Origin: Hyperoodon ampullatus
Lineage: Eukaryota; Chordata; Mammalia; Artiodactyla; Ziphiidae
NCBI GenBank assembly: GCA_949752795.1
Contig: OX457062.1
Coordinates: 90,943,777 to 91,007,776, forward strand
DNA: 64,000 bases
Direction of reading: 5' to 3'
The stretch's first letter is position 1; each line of letters starts with the position of its first letter. Positions 23,936 through 34,870 of the stretch are shown here, in pieces. Under the pieces are notes generated by a model. The model did no database searches and had not been told where the DNA came from. It was given only the letters and a program-made list of their open reading frames with translations. Both the position numbers and the translations under genes were made by a program.

Positions 23936-24149
23936 TTTTTTTTTTTTTTTTTTTTTTGCGGTACGCGGGCCTCTCACTGTTGTGGCCTCTCCCGTTGCGG
24001 AGCACAGGCTCCAGACGCGCAGGCCCAGAGGCCATGGCTCACGGGCCCAGCCGCTCCGCGGCATGTGGGATCCTCCCTGACCGGGGCACGAACCCGTGTC
24101 CCTTGCATCGGCAGGCGGACTCGCAACCACTGCGCCACCAGGGAAGCCC
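23936..24149 (-). repeat. CHR-type SINE inside old L1
   Basis: T-run, 'gcggtacgcgggcctctcac', ending 'gccaccagggaagccc'. The duplication tgtcttttggtttttt is at 23920-23935 and 24150-24165. Confidence 0.95.
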
Positions 24150-24310
24150 TGTCTTTTGGTTTTTTGATAACAGTCATTTAACAGGTGTGAAGTCATATCT
24201 CATTAAGGTTCTGATTTGCATTTCCCTGATAATAGTAATTTTGAGTATCTTTTTATATGCCTTTGGCCATTTTTATTTCTTCTTTGGAGAAATATCTATT
24301 TCCTCTGCCC

Positions 24311-24520
24311 TTTTTTTTTTTTTTTTTTTACGGTACGTGGGCCTCTCACTGTTGTGGCCTCTCCCATTGCGGAGCACAGGCTCCAGACGCACAGGCTCAG
24401 TGGCCATGGCCCACAGGCCCAGCCGCTCTGCGGCATGTGGGATCTTCCCGGACCGGGGCACAAACCCATGTCCCCTGCATCGGCAGGCAGACTCTCAACC
24501 ACTGCGCCACCAGGGAAGCC
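24311..24520 (-). repeat. CHR-type SINE inside old L1
   Basis: Same subfamily as the copy 370 bp to the left. The duplication cctctgccc is at 24302-24310 and 24521-24529. Confidence 0.93.
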
Positions 24521-25627
24521 CCTCTGCCCATTTTTTAGTTGGTTATTTGGGGGGATTTGCTATTGAATTGCAGGAGTTCCTTATGCCTTGGATACAGTGT
24601 CTTACCAAATATATGATTTGCAAATTTTTCTCCCATTCTGTTCATTGTCTTTTCACTCCATTGATTATTTATTTTGCGGTGTGGAAGCTTTTTTAGTTTG
24701 ATGTAGTTCCACTTGATCTTTTTTGATTTTTGTTGCCTGTGCTTTTGGTGTCATATTCAAGAAATCATTGCCAAACCCATGTCATAAATATTTTCTCCTA
24801 TGCTTTCTTCTAGGAGTTTTACAGTTTCAGTCTTATGTTTAAATCTTTAATTCATTTTGAGTTGATTTTTATGTATGGTATAAGAGTTTAATTTCATTCT
24901 TTTGCATGTGGATATCCAGTTTTCCCAACACCATTTGCTGAAAAGACTGCCCTTTCCCCATTGTGTATTCTTGGTTCCTTTGTCAAATATCAGTTGAGTG
25001 TGTATGTGTGAGCCTATTTCTGGACTTTCTATTTTGTTCTGTTGGTCTATATGTCTGTCTTTATGACAGTACCATACTTTTTTGATTACTGTGGCTTTGT
25101 AATATATTTCAAAATGAGGAAATGTGATACCTTCAGCTTTGTTCTTCTTTCTAAAGATTGCTTTGGCTATTTGGGGGTCTTTTGTGGTTTCATATAAATT
25201 TTTGGATTTTTTTTCTGTTTCTGTAAAAATGCCATTAGGATTTAATAGGGATTGTAAATAATCTGTAGAACAGTTTGAGTAGAATGGACATTTTAACAAT
25301 ATTAAGTCTTCTAGTCCATGCACATGGATGCCTTTCCATTTATTTGTGTTTTCTTTAATTTCTTTCATGAGTGATTTATAGTTTTCAGTATACAAGTCTT
25401 TCACCACCTTGGTTAAGTTGATTTCTAAGTATTTTATTCTTTTTCATGCTATTGTAAATGGGATTTTTTACTTAATTTCTTTTGGGATAGTTCATTGTTA
25501 ATGAATAGAAATGCATCAGATTTTTGTTTGTTGGTTCCCTTCTATGCTTCTTTATGCCATCAGAGTGGTAAGATATCAAGGATCACTATTAGAGTGTGAA
25601 CTTAAGGTGTGAACTGAAGCTACTTTT

Positions 25628-25825
25628 TTTTTTTGCGGTACATGCGCCTCTCACTGTTGTGGCCTCTCCCGTTGCGGAGCACAGGCTCCAGACGTGCAGG
25701 CTCAGTGGCCATGGCTCACGGGCCCGGCCACTCCGCGGCATGTGGGATCCTCCTGGACCAGGGTACGAACCCATGTCCCCTGCATTGGCAGGCGGACTCT
25801 CAACCACTGCGCCACCAGGGAAGCC
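25628..25825 (-). repeat. CHR-type SINE, antisense
   Basis: Begins 'gcggtacatgcgcctctcac' after a T run, ends 'gccaccagggaagcc'. The duplication ctgaagctactttt is at 25614-25627 and 25826-25839. Confidence 0.95.
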
Positions 25826-25839
25826 CTGAAGCTACTTTT

Positions 25840-26375
25840 AGTCAGGAATCTTCCTCCTCTAACAGGCAAGAGGAGCCTTGGCATGCCTCACATCATCCAA
25901 CTCAGCCCATCATAGAAATACAATGAGATTGGCCTCCAGAGCCAGTAACAAAGAGCTTTCCTTTTCTTGCCCATATCCTCTAGAGACTTCTGGGAGAGGC
26001 TGCAGCTGCTGAAGACAGCTGGTCACATAACTGAGAATTGGGAATCATGGGTCCCAGCCATCTCTCTTTCTATTGATTTCCAACCTAGACACAAATATTA
26101 AAATTCTGACAGAAGTGTATTGAGCAAACATGAGTAATTAATGTTTTTATCATTTACAGATTGTGTCCTGAACAAAAAGAATTTAGTGAGGAAGACTTTA
26201 GACTTTAGTTTAAAATAGGTGGCATTTGAAAAATTTAATAACTCACATAGCAATTTATTCCCAACTTCCAATCTAGAAGTGTCCTGGTTTTGGAACAGAA
26301 TCAGAGTCACAGAATGGAAGACTGAAATTTCATTTAACAAAGCATGATTTTTAAGAAATTGAAAAACAGATGTTT
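25840..26375. other. No gene recognised
   Basis: Intergenic sequence. Nothing recognised beyond short chance frames. Confidence 0.45.
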
Positions 26376-26635
26376 TGGGACTTCCTTGGTGGTCTGGGAA
26401 GACTGGAGGTTAAGACTCCAAGCTCCCAGTGCCAGGACCCAGGTTCAATCCCTAGTCAGGGTACTAGATCCTGCATGCTGCAACTAAAAAAAGAAGAAGA
26501 AGAAAAAAAAAAAAGAGCCCACATGCCGCAACTAAAAGACCCTGCATGCTGCAAGAAAGATCTCGCACACGGCAATGAGGATCCCGCGTGCCGCAACTAA
26601 GACCTGGTGCAGCCAAATAAATAAATACTTTTTAA
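26376..26635 (+). repeat. CHR-type SINE, sense, internally expanded
   Basis: Starts 'gggacttccttggtggtc', continues with 'caggttcaatccctagtcaggg' and repeated 'catgccgcaactaa' units. An internal purine tract (aag)n/(a)n near 26485-26515 is expanded compared with other copies. The tail is (aaat)n. Confidence 0.85.
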
Positions 26636-27054
26636 AAAAATGAATAAGTCTTCTATATCAGATGTGACAAGGAGGTCATGCATGAGCCAATCCTATAATC
26701 TCCTAGAAGTATTCTCATTTCCATGAATATCATTAAGGTGTAGGTTATATAAACTTGTAATTTGGTCCTGGGTCATAAGGCATGTTGATAGAAAGTCTAA
26801 CTGTGCTCTCTGTTCTTCATGCATGAGAACATACTGCAACTAAACAATGCCAAGAAAGGTGCTGGCAGGGGAAACACACAGCTGTCTCCTACATATGAAC
26901 CAAAACTGGGATTGACAGAAATAAGAGCAGCTGACAGGAACAGCTGAGGCTGGTGACAAACTGATGCAGATTAAAGAAGTAAAAACCTGACCAGAGATTA
27001 ACTCTGGGAAACCTGATAATGACAAACTACATTGTGGTTTAGAAATAATCCTTG

Positions 27055-27190
27055 AATAAAAGTCAGTTATCCTGGGTTCCAACCATGGTTCAGCCACAAA
27101 GTAGATCAGTAGCTTCATACAAGTCACTAAATTTCTATTTTTCTCAGTTGCCTCAATTATAAAATAAGTTGGTTGTGTTTTCTATGCTAT
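27055..27190 (+). repeat. MIR SINE fragment
   Basis: Core pattern: 'cctgggttccaaccatggttcagccac', 'caagtcactaaatttctat', 'cagttgcctcaattataaaataa'. Confidence 0.65.
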
Positions 27191-27227
27191 CAGTCTTTGT
27201 CCAAATGTACAATGGTGCTTCTCAATG

Positions 27228-27690
27228 TCAGGGAGGGGAAAATTTCCCCCTCCACCCCTGTCGAGTTCTTATGGCTGCACTAATAATAAAATTGGCACAA
27301 GACAGAGTAACAGGAGAAAAAGAAACAAGTTTAATCCATGTACACAGAGGTCTTATAAATATAGGACCTAAGAAATGGCCAAAGGAGGCAATTTTATACT
27401 TTTTTAGACAAAGAAAATAAATTTGAAAAAAATTGCCAGGACAAAGAAGCTTAGGTTTCAGTGCTTAATTAGTAAGAAATTTATGCAAAATTTGGGCTTG
27501 GGTAATAAATTAGCAAAAAAGTAACCAGATTTGCTTATATAGGCTTCTTGGCCTGAAATTATCTATCTCTGGTGATAAGAATGTCTTTCTACTGCCCAGT
27601 ACAGGGAGGGCACCTTTCTATGGGACATTTATTTCCTGATTTCAGAGATACAGAAAGACAAATTGTTCCTCTTGTATTGGCCATTTCTCA
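27228..27690 (-). repeat. LTR fragment, related to the 15.2 and 36 kb LTRs
   Basis: The left part 'ggcacaagacagagtaacaggagaaaa' and 'agtttaatccatgtacaca' parallels the 15.2-kb LTR 'gacatgagacagattaataggagaaaa' and 'agtttaataacatatatacat'. The middle diverges. Probably an ERVL (MLT2-like) relative in antisense. Confidence 0.5.
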
Positions 27691-27744
27691 AGTAACTTAA
27701 TTTCAAAATAATAAATATGCCATTGAGTCATATTTTGGAATGGC

Positions 27745-27890
27745 ATGCCCTAGGCCCCAATGTCAAACTAAAATATGCATACAAATTGTCTAAAGAACTT
27801 GTTAAAAATGCAGGTTCTAATTCACTGGTTTTGAGTGGGACCCAATGTTTTGTATTTCCAATCAGCTCCCATCAGATTGGATGTTATTTA
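27745..27890 (+). repeat. MER5-like DNA transposon relic
   Basis: Pattern 'tgcatacaaattgtctaaagaacttgttaaaaatgcag', 'tctaattcactgg', 'tttgtatttccaatcagctccca'. Old non-autonomous hAT element. Confidence 0.65.
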
Positions 27891-27983
27891 TTTGCATATC
27901 ACACTTTGTATAGTAAGGCTCTTGAATTTGTTGGTTCGGTTTTCCTGGCAGATCAACCAAAAAGGAAACATAGAGTTGTCTGA

Positions 27984-28025
27984 TTGGCCCTTTTAAACTA
28001 TAGGATGGCCCTTTTAAACTATAAA
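27984..28025. repeat. Two-copy 21-bp tandem duplication
   Basis: The unit tggcccttttaaactata plus 3 bases occurs at about 27985 and again 21 bp later. A local slippage duplication. Confidence 0.8.
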
Positions 28026-28224
28026 GAGTCAAGTGAGTAGAACAGAGATTGGGCCAGGAAATGTGAAAAGGACCCAAGCACTACTGAAAATTATAAACAA
28101 CTGAAATCAGGGTTTACCATGCAAATTGTGTCAAATATCTAAAGATACGAGGATTGCTAAAAAGTTTTGAGTCAGAAAAGAACAACAGCCCTAGGGAAAA
28201 TTCATTTGTAAAGTGAATTATACT

Positions 28225-28858
28225 GCTAATGATAAAGAAATTAGCAAACCTATAGACAACATCATGCTAAACAGGGAAAGCTGAAGGCATTTCCTCTAAG
28301 ATCAAAGACAAGACAAGGATGCCCACTCTCACTCCTTTTATTCAACTTAGTATTGGAGGTCTTAGCCACAACAATCAAACAAGAAAATAAAATTCTACTT
28401 CAAAAAACAAAGAAACAAACAAATTCATAGAAGAAGAGATCAGATTAGTGGCTGGGGGGACAGGGGAACTGGATGAAGATTGTCAAAAGGTACAAACTTC
28501 CAGTCATAAGATAAATAAGCATTAGGGATACAAATGTACAACATGACTGATATAATTAACACTGCTATATGGTATATATGAAAGCTGTTAATAGAGTAAA
28601 TCCTAAGAGTTCTCATCACAAGGAAAAATAAATCTTTATTTTTTGCCACACTGTGCAGCATGCAGGATCTTAGTTCCCTGACCAGGGATCAAACCCACAC
28701 CCCCTGCAGTGGAAGTGCAGAGTCTTAAGCACTGGCCGGCCAGGGAAGTCCCTACTTAGTGGTAATCATTTCATGATGTATGTAAGTCAAATCATTATAC
28801 TGTGCACCTTGAACTCATACAGCGCTGTATGTTAATTATATCTCATTAAAACTAGAAG
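28225..28858 (+). repeat. L1 ORF2 fragment plus 3' UTR, internally deleted
   Basis: 28225-28400 matches L1 ORF2 sense sequence just after the palm ('acatcatgctaaacagggaaagctg', 'caaggatgcccactctcac'). 28440-28858 then matches an L1MA/MB-type 3' UTR ('gtggctggggggacaggggaa', 'aatcctaagagttctcatcacaagg', 'tggtaatcatttcatgatgta'). The intervening ORF2 is absent. A short SINE interrupts the 3' UTR. Confidence 0.75.
28634..28752 (-). repeat. Short CHR/tRNA-Glu-type SINE, antisense
   Basis: About 119 bp: 'ttgccacactgtgcagcatgcagg', 'ccctgaccagggatcaaacc', 'cactggccggccagggaagtccc'. The short form lacks the long CHR 3' half. Confidence 0.88.
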
Positions 28859-29064
28859 TGGGGGCTTCCCTGGTGGCTCAGTGGTTGAGAGTCCGCCTGC
28901 CGATGCAGGGGACATGGGTTCGTGACCTGGTCCGGGAAGATCCCACATGCCGTGGAGCAGCTGGGCCAGTGAGCCATGGCCACTGAGCCTGCACGTCTGG
29001 AGCCTGTGCTCCGCAACGGGAGAGGCCACAACAGTGAGAGGCCCGTGTACTGCATTAAAAAAAA
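28859..29064 (+). repeat. CHR-type SINE, sense
   Basis: Begins 'ggggcttccctggtggctcag', ends in a 12-nt A run. The duplication aaaactagaag is at 28848-28858 and 29065-29075. It landed in the end of the preceding L1. Confidence 0.94.
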
Positions 29065-29177
29065 AAAACTAGAAGGGAAAAAAAAAAGAAAACCAGTTTA
29101 TCATGATAGCCCTGAGCATAACAGATAATCTGATTAACAGGGTATCGTTGAAAACATCCAGGTTGATCAGGAAGCTC

Positions 29178-29242
29178 TGTTCCTTTTTTCTTTTTCATTT
29201 TTCCCCCTCTTTCTTCCTTCCTTTCCTTCCTTTCCTTTTTCT
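29178..29242. repeat. Pyrimidine-rich (TTCC)n tract
   Basis: Nearly pure C/T on the + strand, with several ttcc/ttcctt units. Simple repeat. Confidence 0.75.
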
Positions 29243-29624
29243 GGCTCTCAGATGGAGAGAATTAATGAACTATACACCTCAGGCCATGACACACTATCAG
29301 GATTCATCTAGGCAAGGCCCTCATCTCTCTTACTCCTTTTGATTCCTATTCCCCACCACCATTTCTTGCCTCTCCCCACAAACAACAATTATTTGTGTAA
29401 GTTTTTGTATAACGTGTATTGCTGTTTGGTGTTGACCAAGATGGCCTTAATGTTCTCAGCTTGACCAAACTTTACACCGGGAGTTGGGGCGTTTTCCTAA
29501 CTCTTGACCCCTGACTTTTCTTAGAGCATTTATTTAAGAAAACTTGTAACTGTACTTTCTTTCTCTGCCCCTTTGAAAAATGCAAATCTTTTTTTTTCTT
29601 TTATTATTCTTTCTGTTCTTTTCA
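29243..29624. other. No gene recognised
   Basis: Possibly part of an old LTR ('ttgaccaagatggccttaatg' near 29435), but the match is too weak to name. Confidence 0.35.
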
Positions 29625-30058
29625 TCTTTTTTTAAAAATTGAAGTACAGTTGATTACAGCAAAGTGATTCAGTTATACATATATATGTATATTTTTCAGA
29701 TTCTTTTCCATTATAGGTTATTACAAGATATTGAATATAGTTCCCTATCCTTGTTGTTTGTCTATTTTATATACAATAGTGTGTGCCTGTTAATCCCAAA
29801 CTCCTAATTTATCCCTCCACCCACTACTTTTCCCTTGGTAACCATAAGTTTGTTTTCTATGTCTATGAGTCTATTTCTGTTTTGTAAATAAGTTCATCTG
29901 TACCATTTTTTTAGATTCCACATACGTGACATCATATGATATTTGCCTTTCTCTGTCTGACTTATTTCATTTAATAGGTAATCTCTAGGCCCATCCATGT
30001 TGCTGCAAATGGCATTATTTCATTCTCTCTTTTTTTTTTCCATTCTCTTTTATGGCTG
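29625..30058 (-). repeat. L1 3' end, antisense
   Basis: Complement of an L1MA-type 3' UTR: 'ttgaagtacagttgattacagc', 'tccctatccttgttgtttgtc', 'gattccacatacgtgacatcatatgat'. Confidence 0.85.
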
Positions 30059-30130
30059 ATGTGTATATATATATATACACATACATATATATACACATAT
30101 ATATATGTGTGTGTGTATATATATAGACAT
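30059..30130. repeat. (TA)n/(TG)n alternating microsatellite
   Basis: Alternating purine-pyrimidine tract about 330 bp upstream of the OR6X1 start. It starts as gtgtatatatat, passes through acacatacatata and returns to tgtgtgtgtatata. Such tracts can adopt unusual helical structure; no role is implied here. Confidence 0.9.
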
Positions 30131-30430
30131 AGCATTATATACACTGTTCATTTAAAATAATCGTGTAGATTACAGACAGATAAGTCATCACATTACAATG
30201 ATTATTCTCATAGCTGTATAAGGGTGAAAAAGTACTTTTCCACTCATTGAGTGTACTTTTCAAAGTCCATTAAAAGCTGGTTTAGCTGGCAAGTAAGGAA
30301 GGAGAGCTTAGTGTGTATGTGCATGGGGGCGGTGTCATGAAGGACCTTAAATAGAATCAGAATTCTCCTTTTTTTGGTCTGAACTGTATTTGAGTGTAAG
30401 ATTCTAAGGAGCTACTTTCCTGCCTGTCTT

Positions 30431-30448
30431 TCTAGAGTATCAGGGGAC
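30431..30448 (+). promoter_or_regulatory. 3' splice acceptor upstream of OR6X1 start
   Basis: The pyrimidine-rich 'ctttcctgcctgtctttctag' ends in AG at 30434-30435, 13 bases before the ATG. This is the usual layout of an olfactory receptor gene, in which a 5' untranslated exon is spliced to the single coding exon. The upstream exon itself is not identifiable. Confidence 0.5.
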
Positions 30449-31339
30449 ATGAGAAATGGCACTGCAATCACAGAGTTCATCCTCCTAGGCTTTCCTGGTA
30501 TCCAAGGACTACAAAGCCCTTTCTTTATAGTGATATTTTTCATCTACATGTTAACCCTTGCAGGCAGTGGGCTCATTATCGCCATTGTCTGGGCTGAGCC
30601 CAGGCTACAAATTCCAGTGTACTTCTTCCTTTGCAACCTGTCCTTCCTGGAGATCTGGTACACCACCACGGTCAGCCCCAAACTGCTAGAAACCTTTGTG
30701 GTGGCAAGAACAGCTATCTGCACCCCCTGCTGCCTGTTGCAGGCCTTCTTCCACTTCTTCCTCAGCACCACTGAGTTCTTCATCCTCACCGTCATGTCTT
30801 TTGACCATTACCTGGCCATCTGCAAGCCCCTTTGCTACCCCACCATCATGACCAGCAAACTCTGCCTGCAACTGGCCCTCAGCTCCTGCGTGGCGGGCTT
30901 CACCCTTCTCTTTTGTCACATGGTGCTGCTCATCCAGTTGCCATTCTGTGGCAACAATGTCATCAATCACTTCTACTGTGATGCTGGTCCCATCCTGAGA
31001 GCAACCTGTGCAGACACAAACATTTTGGAGCTCCTGGGTCTCTTGGCAACCATCCTGGTGATCCCAGGGTCACTCGTCTTCACTATGATTTCTTACATCT
31101 ATATCCTGTCCACCATCCTACAGATTCCTTCAGCCACTGGCTGCCAGAAGGCTTTCTCTACCTGTGCTTCTCACCTGACAGTTGTCTCTCTGCTCTACGG
31201 AGCTGTTTTGTTCATGAATCTGAGACCCACAGCACACTCCTCCTTTAAAACGAGTAAGGCGGCGTCAGTGCTGAATACTATCCCCACACCCCTTCTGAAT
31301 CCGTTTATTTATACAATTAGAAACAAGGAGGTAAAATGA
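30449..31339 (+). CDS. OR6X1: Olfactory receptor family 6, OR6X1 (eroding, C-terminally truncated)
   Basis: A seven-transmembrane odorant receptor with the whole coding sequence in one exon. It is recognised as OR6X1 from overall similarity and from its place next to ZNF202. Preserved hallmarks: an N-terminal N-glycosylation site (NGT at 3-5), the extracellular loop cysteines (HFYCD at 174-178, ATCAD at 185-189), KAFSTCASHLTVV in TM6 (234-246) and PLLNPFIYTIRN in TM7 (281-292). Three changes look harmful. The TM1 GN motif is G-S (Ser40). The DRY arginine at the end of TM3 is His (D119-H120-Y121, codon CAT). A TGA follows residue 296 where the human gene continues for roughly 15 codons; the reading frame after this TGA stays open for 15 codons to a TAA at 31385-31387. 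In a receptor family that signals through Golf, the DRY and TM1 changes suggest lost or altered coupling. The frame is otherwise intact, so this could be a recent pseudogene or a sequence under relaxed constraint. Confidence 0.85.
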   Translation: MRNGTAITEFILLGFPGIQGLQSPFFIVIFFIYMLTLAGSGLIIAIVWAEPRLQIPVYFFLCNLSFLEIWYTTTVSPKLLETFVVARTAICTPCCLLQAFFHFFLSTTEFFILTVMSFDHYLAICKPLCYPTIMTSKLCLQLALSSCVAGFTLLFCHMVLLIQLPFCGNNVINHFYCDAGPILRATCADTNILELLGLLATILVIPGSLVFTMISYIYILSTILQIPSATGCQKAFSTCASHLTVVSLLYGAVLFMNLRPTAHSSFKTSKAASVLNTIPTPLLNPFIYTIRNKEVK

Positions 31340-31629
31340 GTGCTAAGGAAGGCAGTGGCTTGTCCAAAGACTCATCGTCCAGAGTAAAACATGCAACACA
31401 TGGAAATGAACATTAAGTTCAGATACAAAAACTAAATGTAAGAGGATTGTGAAGAAGATAAAGAGGTGAAAGCAAACTATGATGGTTAGGTTCCCCTATA
31501 AGAATTTGTTACATATAAATGGACCAGGAGTCCCCCTTGAAGTAGAGAAGTGACTTCATTCACCAACTAGGAAATCCCACAATACCTACAGATGCATGAG
31601 GAAGAACTCAGGACTTTCTCAACTATAAG
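31340..31629. other. OR6X1 3' flank
   Basis: Begins with the 15 former C-terminal codons after the premature TGA, then AT-rich untranslated or intergenic sequence. I see no definite polyadenylation signal. Confidence 0.5.
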
Positions 31630-31640
31630 CTGAAAGTAGA

Positions 31641-31748
31641 GGACTTCCCTGGTGGTCCAGTGGTTAAGACTCTGCACTTCCACAGCAGGGGGCACAGGTT
31701 CAAGCCCTGGTCAGGGGAACTAAGGTCCTGCATGCCACGCGGCAGGGC

Positions 31749-31780
<32 letters not shown>
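31641..31780 (+). repeat. Short CHR-type SINE, sense
   Basis: 'ggacttccctggtggtccag' to a run of about 30 A. The duplication ctgaaagtaga is at 31630-31640 and 31781-31791. Confidence 0.95.
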
Positions 31781-31782
<2 letters not shown>

Positions 31783-31791
31783 GAAAGTAGA

Positions 31792-34289
31792 AACCACTAA
31801 AGTCAGAGACAACTGTCAGTAAATTTTTTAAGAAAATGTAAGGAATCCTGTCTCCCTCTTTGCCTTTAATAACCCCTTTGCCTCATCTTGTCAAAGGCAT
31901 AAAGTACCCTCACCTCATTTTCTCAGTACTTATTTTCTTCATAGTAGAAGCCCCCCGAAGTCTCCTAATCAATTCTAATGGTCTTTCCAAAATGTTTGAA
32001 ATGAACCAGGTAATGTCTCAATAAGGGAACTTCTATCTTGATATAGAAATTTTGATATCTACAAATTTTGATATCTACAAAAATTTGATATCTACAAATT
32101 TTTAGATAATCTAAAGCTGTTTATCCCCAGATAATACCAAAACTTGAGGACATCGGGTGAAAATTTCCAGTTGGATTATGCTTCAATCCAGGTAAGCCAT
32201 GTGTTTAGGAAACCAACGGAAGTCTCAGAGCCAATATAACTGTGAAGGCTTTCTTGGTGGAAAACTCAGCCCCCAGGTAACATTAAGTTCAAGGCTTGCA
32301 TGTAGAGTTAGCATGTAAGGTTCCTTAAGGCAGGTGACAAACATATTGATTTAACGTTGTTCTGGGGGAAGACATCTGGCAGAAAAAGTTTTCTAGAGAA
32401 TGATGATACAGGTGAGTCACAGAATGTAATACTGGGTATTATGTACGTCTGTCTTGCAACAGCAAGAGAAGTCTTGCATTTACAGCCTATTAAAACTATG
32501 ATTTTTTGAAAAGGATTATTGTGAACTTCTTTTAGTATTGAATTGAAAATTGCAACTGCAAAACAAAGTGTAATGAGGTAGAAATGTTATTACCTGATTT
32601 TCTTAGAGAGGAGCTATCTTGGGGCTGGGTAGGGGAAATCAGTCATTTAAAGGCAAACGGAGAAACCCAAAGGACATGAATATTATCAAGAGCCCCTATC
32701 ATCAATCAAATGGTTTAAATTGCCCTGGAAGAGAAAATCAGCATAATATCTAGTGCTTCTCAGAGAGGAAAATGGCAGACAAAGAAGAGAGAGGGGAAAA
32801 GAGCCAGAAAGATGGAATGCAGCAAAAAAGGGTGTAGAAAGAAATCAGTGAAAATTCTCCTAAGTTGGCACGCCTACAGTGCATTTTAAGAATGGAGATG
32901 TCTAATACTCAACTTAAGGCCACAATTCCACAATGTTCATCTGTCTTCTCACACCTTCAGTAAAGTCTCCCATATTACCAAGTGCACATACGAACGGGAT
33001 GAGTGTATTATACGCATTCATATGTGTGTGCTGGATGTGTAAATCAAGGAAGAGTCGAGTTTCCTGTCTAGAACAATGTGGTTGGAATTAGAGACAGTTC
33101 ATAGCAAATCTCACAGCAGTGGTCACAGACTATGCAGAAATTTTAGGAATAACTTCAGACTTTCATCGGCTTGGATGTGTCTCCAGGTAAACTAGATCTA
33201 GAGGAGCTGAGACACCTGAGTTGTACTAGTATTTAAAAATATTTTAAGATCTGCCTTCAAGTTTCATATTAGTTTTCCTGGGTCTAGCCTATTACCTGAA
33301 GAGTTACCTATTTGATGGCAGACAGAGGGTAAGGTAACAGAAAACACCCTGACAGGTCCTATAAAGGAGAGAAAAACAAGTGTGAGAGTACCACCAGGCT
33401 TCAATTCATGAAAATCAAAATAGACACCAGTGTGACTCATGCATTTTTCATGTTTTATTGATGGATTGTTATCATGTACCAAACAATGTGTTGGTACTGT
33501 TTCTGCTGAAAAAACCTTTTTTTTTTGTAGTCTGCCAGAGTATCAGTTCTAGGAGCTGGAAATACCAGTTGGAAAAGCCTATCCAATGGTGAAGCTTCAA
33601 CAGCTGAACATCAAGAATGAAATGGGTTACAAGAAGACTATTAGGTTGCCCTGCCTTAGTCCTGAGTTTCCTTTACTAACATGGGAGCCCCCAAAGCCAC
33701 CAAGCAGAGTGTGTCTACCTCCAGTACCTGCAGGAGCTGGAGCACTGTCTTGAGGAAAAGGAGCCCTGGCCACAGAGACAACACGCCAGAGCTTGAGACT
33801 TCACATTTCACCCTACTGTTTCTTAGGGCTCCAGAGCCTAAATGTCATCCCCAAATGTATATACCCCAGCTTTCTCCAAGAGAATAAGAAATTACTTAAG
33901 GACACATCCAAGCAATATCATAAACAACCTCCTACTCAGATCCCTGGATATTAATTATTTTTCTGTCTGTAACTCTAATGATGAGGTTCAGCTCGTGGAG
34001 CTATCTGAGCCAAATCCTTGTCAATGGGTTTTTGAGTTGATTTGTTCCTGAAAATGTACACTTAAATATGAACAAGTGTTTCCATGATGTGTTCCACAAT
34101 ATATTAATTATCCAACACAGGGCTCAGTATTCAAATTGGGGGAGATGCAGAGTTAGAGGTTAAGCAGGGTCCTTCACTACTCAAAAATCTCAGAATCTTT
34201 AATTATCAATACTATGTTGAAAAACATCTTTTCTAACTCCCAGACTTATGCATATGAAAGGGCCTGCTATATCATCTTGGCTTTACTAA
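31792..34289. other. Mostly unassigned intergenic sequence
   Basis: About 2.5 kb in which I recognise no exon, RNA gene or named repeat, apart from the 16-bp tandem repeat at 32046-32110. Short frames (for example 33681-33887) have no recognisable protein motifs. Confidence 0.4.
32046..32110. repeat. Three-copy 16-bp tandem repeat
   Basis: The unit aaattttgatatctac occurs twice exactly (32047-32078), a third time with an extra A (to about 32095), and is followed by a degenerate fragment. Local minisatellite. Confidence 0.85.
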
Positions 34290-34301
34290 GAACTGTATCC
34301 A

Positions 34302-34705
34302 GGGCTTCCCAGGTGGTGCAGTGGTTAAGAATCTGCCTGCCAAAGCAGGGGACACAGGTTCGAGCCCTGGTCCAGGAAGATCCCACATGCCGCGGAGCAA
34401 CTAGGCCCGTGCGCCACAACTACTGAGCCTGCGTTCTACAGCCCACGAGCCACAACTACTGAGCCCTTGAGCCACAACTACTGAAGACCGTGTGCCACAA
34501 CAAGAGAAGCTACCGCAATGAGAGGCCCACGCACCGCAACGAAGAGTAGCCCCAGCTCATGATAACTAGAGAAAGCCGGTGCGCAGCAACAAAGACCCAA
34601 TGCAGACAAAAAAATAGATAAAAATAAAATAAATTTAAAAAATAAAGAGAATTGTAACATACGGAGAGAAATGCCAGTCTTCTCACTAAATTAAAAAAAA
34701 AAAAG
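34302..34705 (+). repeat. CHR-type SINE with 3' transduced flank
   Basis: The full long CHR form ends at its AT-rich tail near 34648. About 45 bp of unrelated sequence (gagaattgtaacatacggag onward) then precedes a second A run (34693-34704). The exact 12-bp duplication gaactgtatcca is at 34290-34301 and 34706-34717. The inserted unit therefore contains non-SINE sequence with its own poly(A). Confidence 0.9.
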
Positions 34706-34870
34706 GAACTGTATCCATAATTACTGATGTAAATCAGAGCTACAAACATTCCCAAAGGAGACTTTGCAATCCTCTTCTTAACCAATTAAATGATGGCTTC
34801 ATTACCATGCATTATTTGTGCAAAACTTCTTCTCCTTATCCTAGATCTAGCCTGTCCCTTTTTAACTCTG

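Larger units (their letters stand above)
23216..25555 (-). repeat. Old L1 (L1M-type), antisense, carrying SINEs
   Basis: Complement of L1 3' UTR and ORF2 running left to right ('ctaccctctaacaaagttttaagtg' at the 3' UTR end, 'tatacccagaagtggaattattg' in ORF2). A broken ORF2 frame lies at 24847-25407. CHR SINEs interrupt it at 23936 and 24311. More diverged than the 16.5-21.8 kb L1. Confidence 0.82.

Noticed and set aside
23926..24696. 256-codon frame with repeated Ser/Leu/Pro motifs
   Set aside because: It runs through two antisense CHR SINEs and poly(T), giving Phe runs and repeated SINE-derived peptides. Not a protein.
33681..33887. Possible small gene or exon
   Set aside because: 68 codons, no known motif, and no convincing splice or conservation signal visible from sequence alone.
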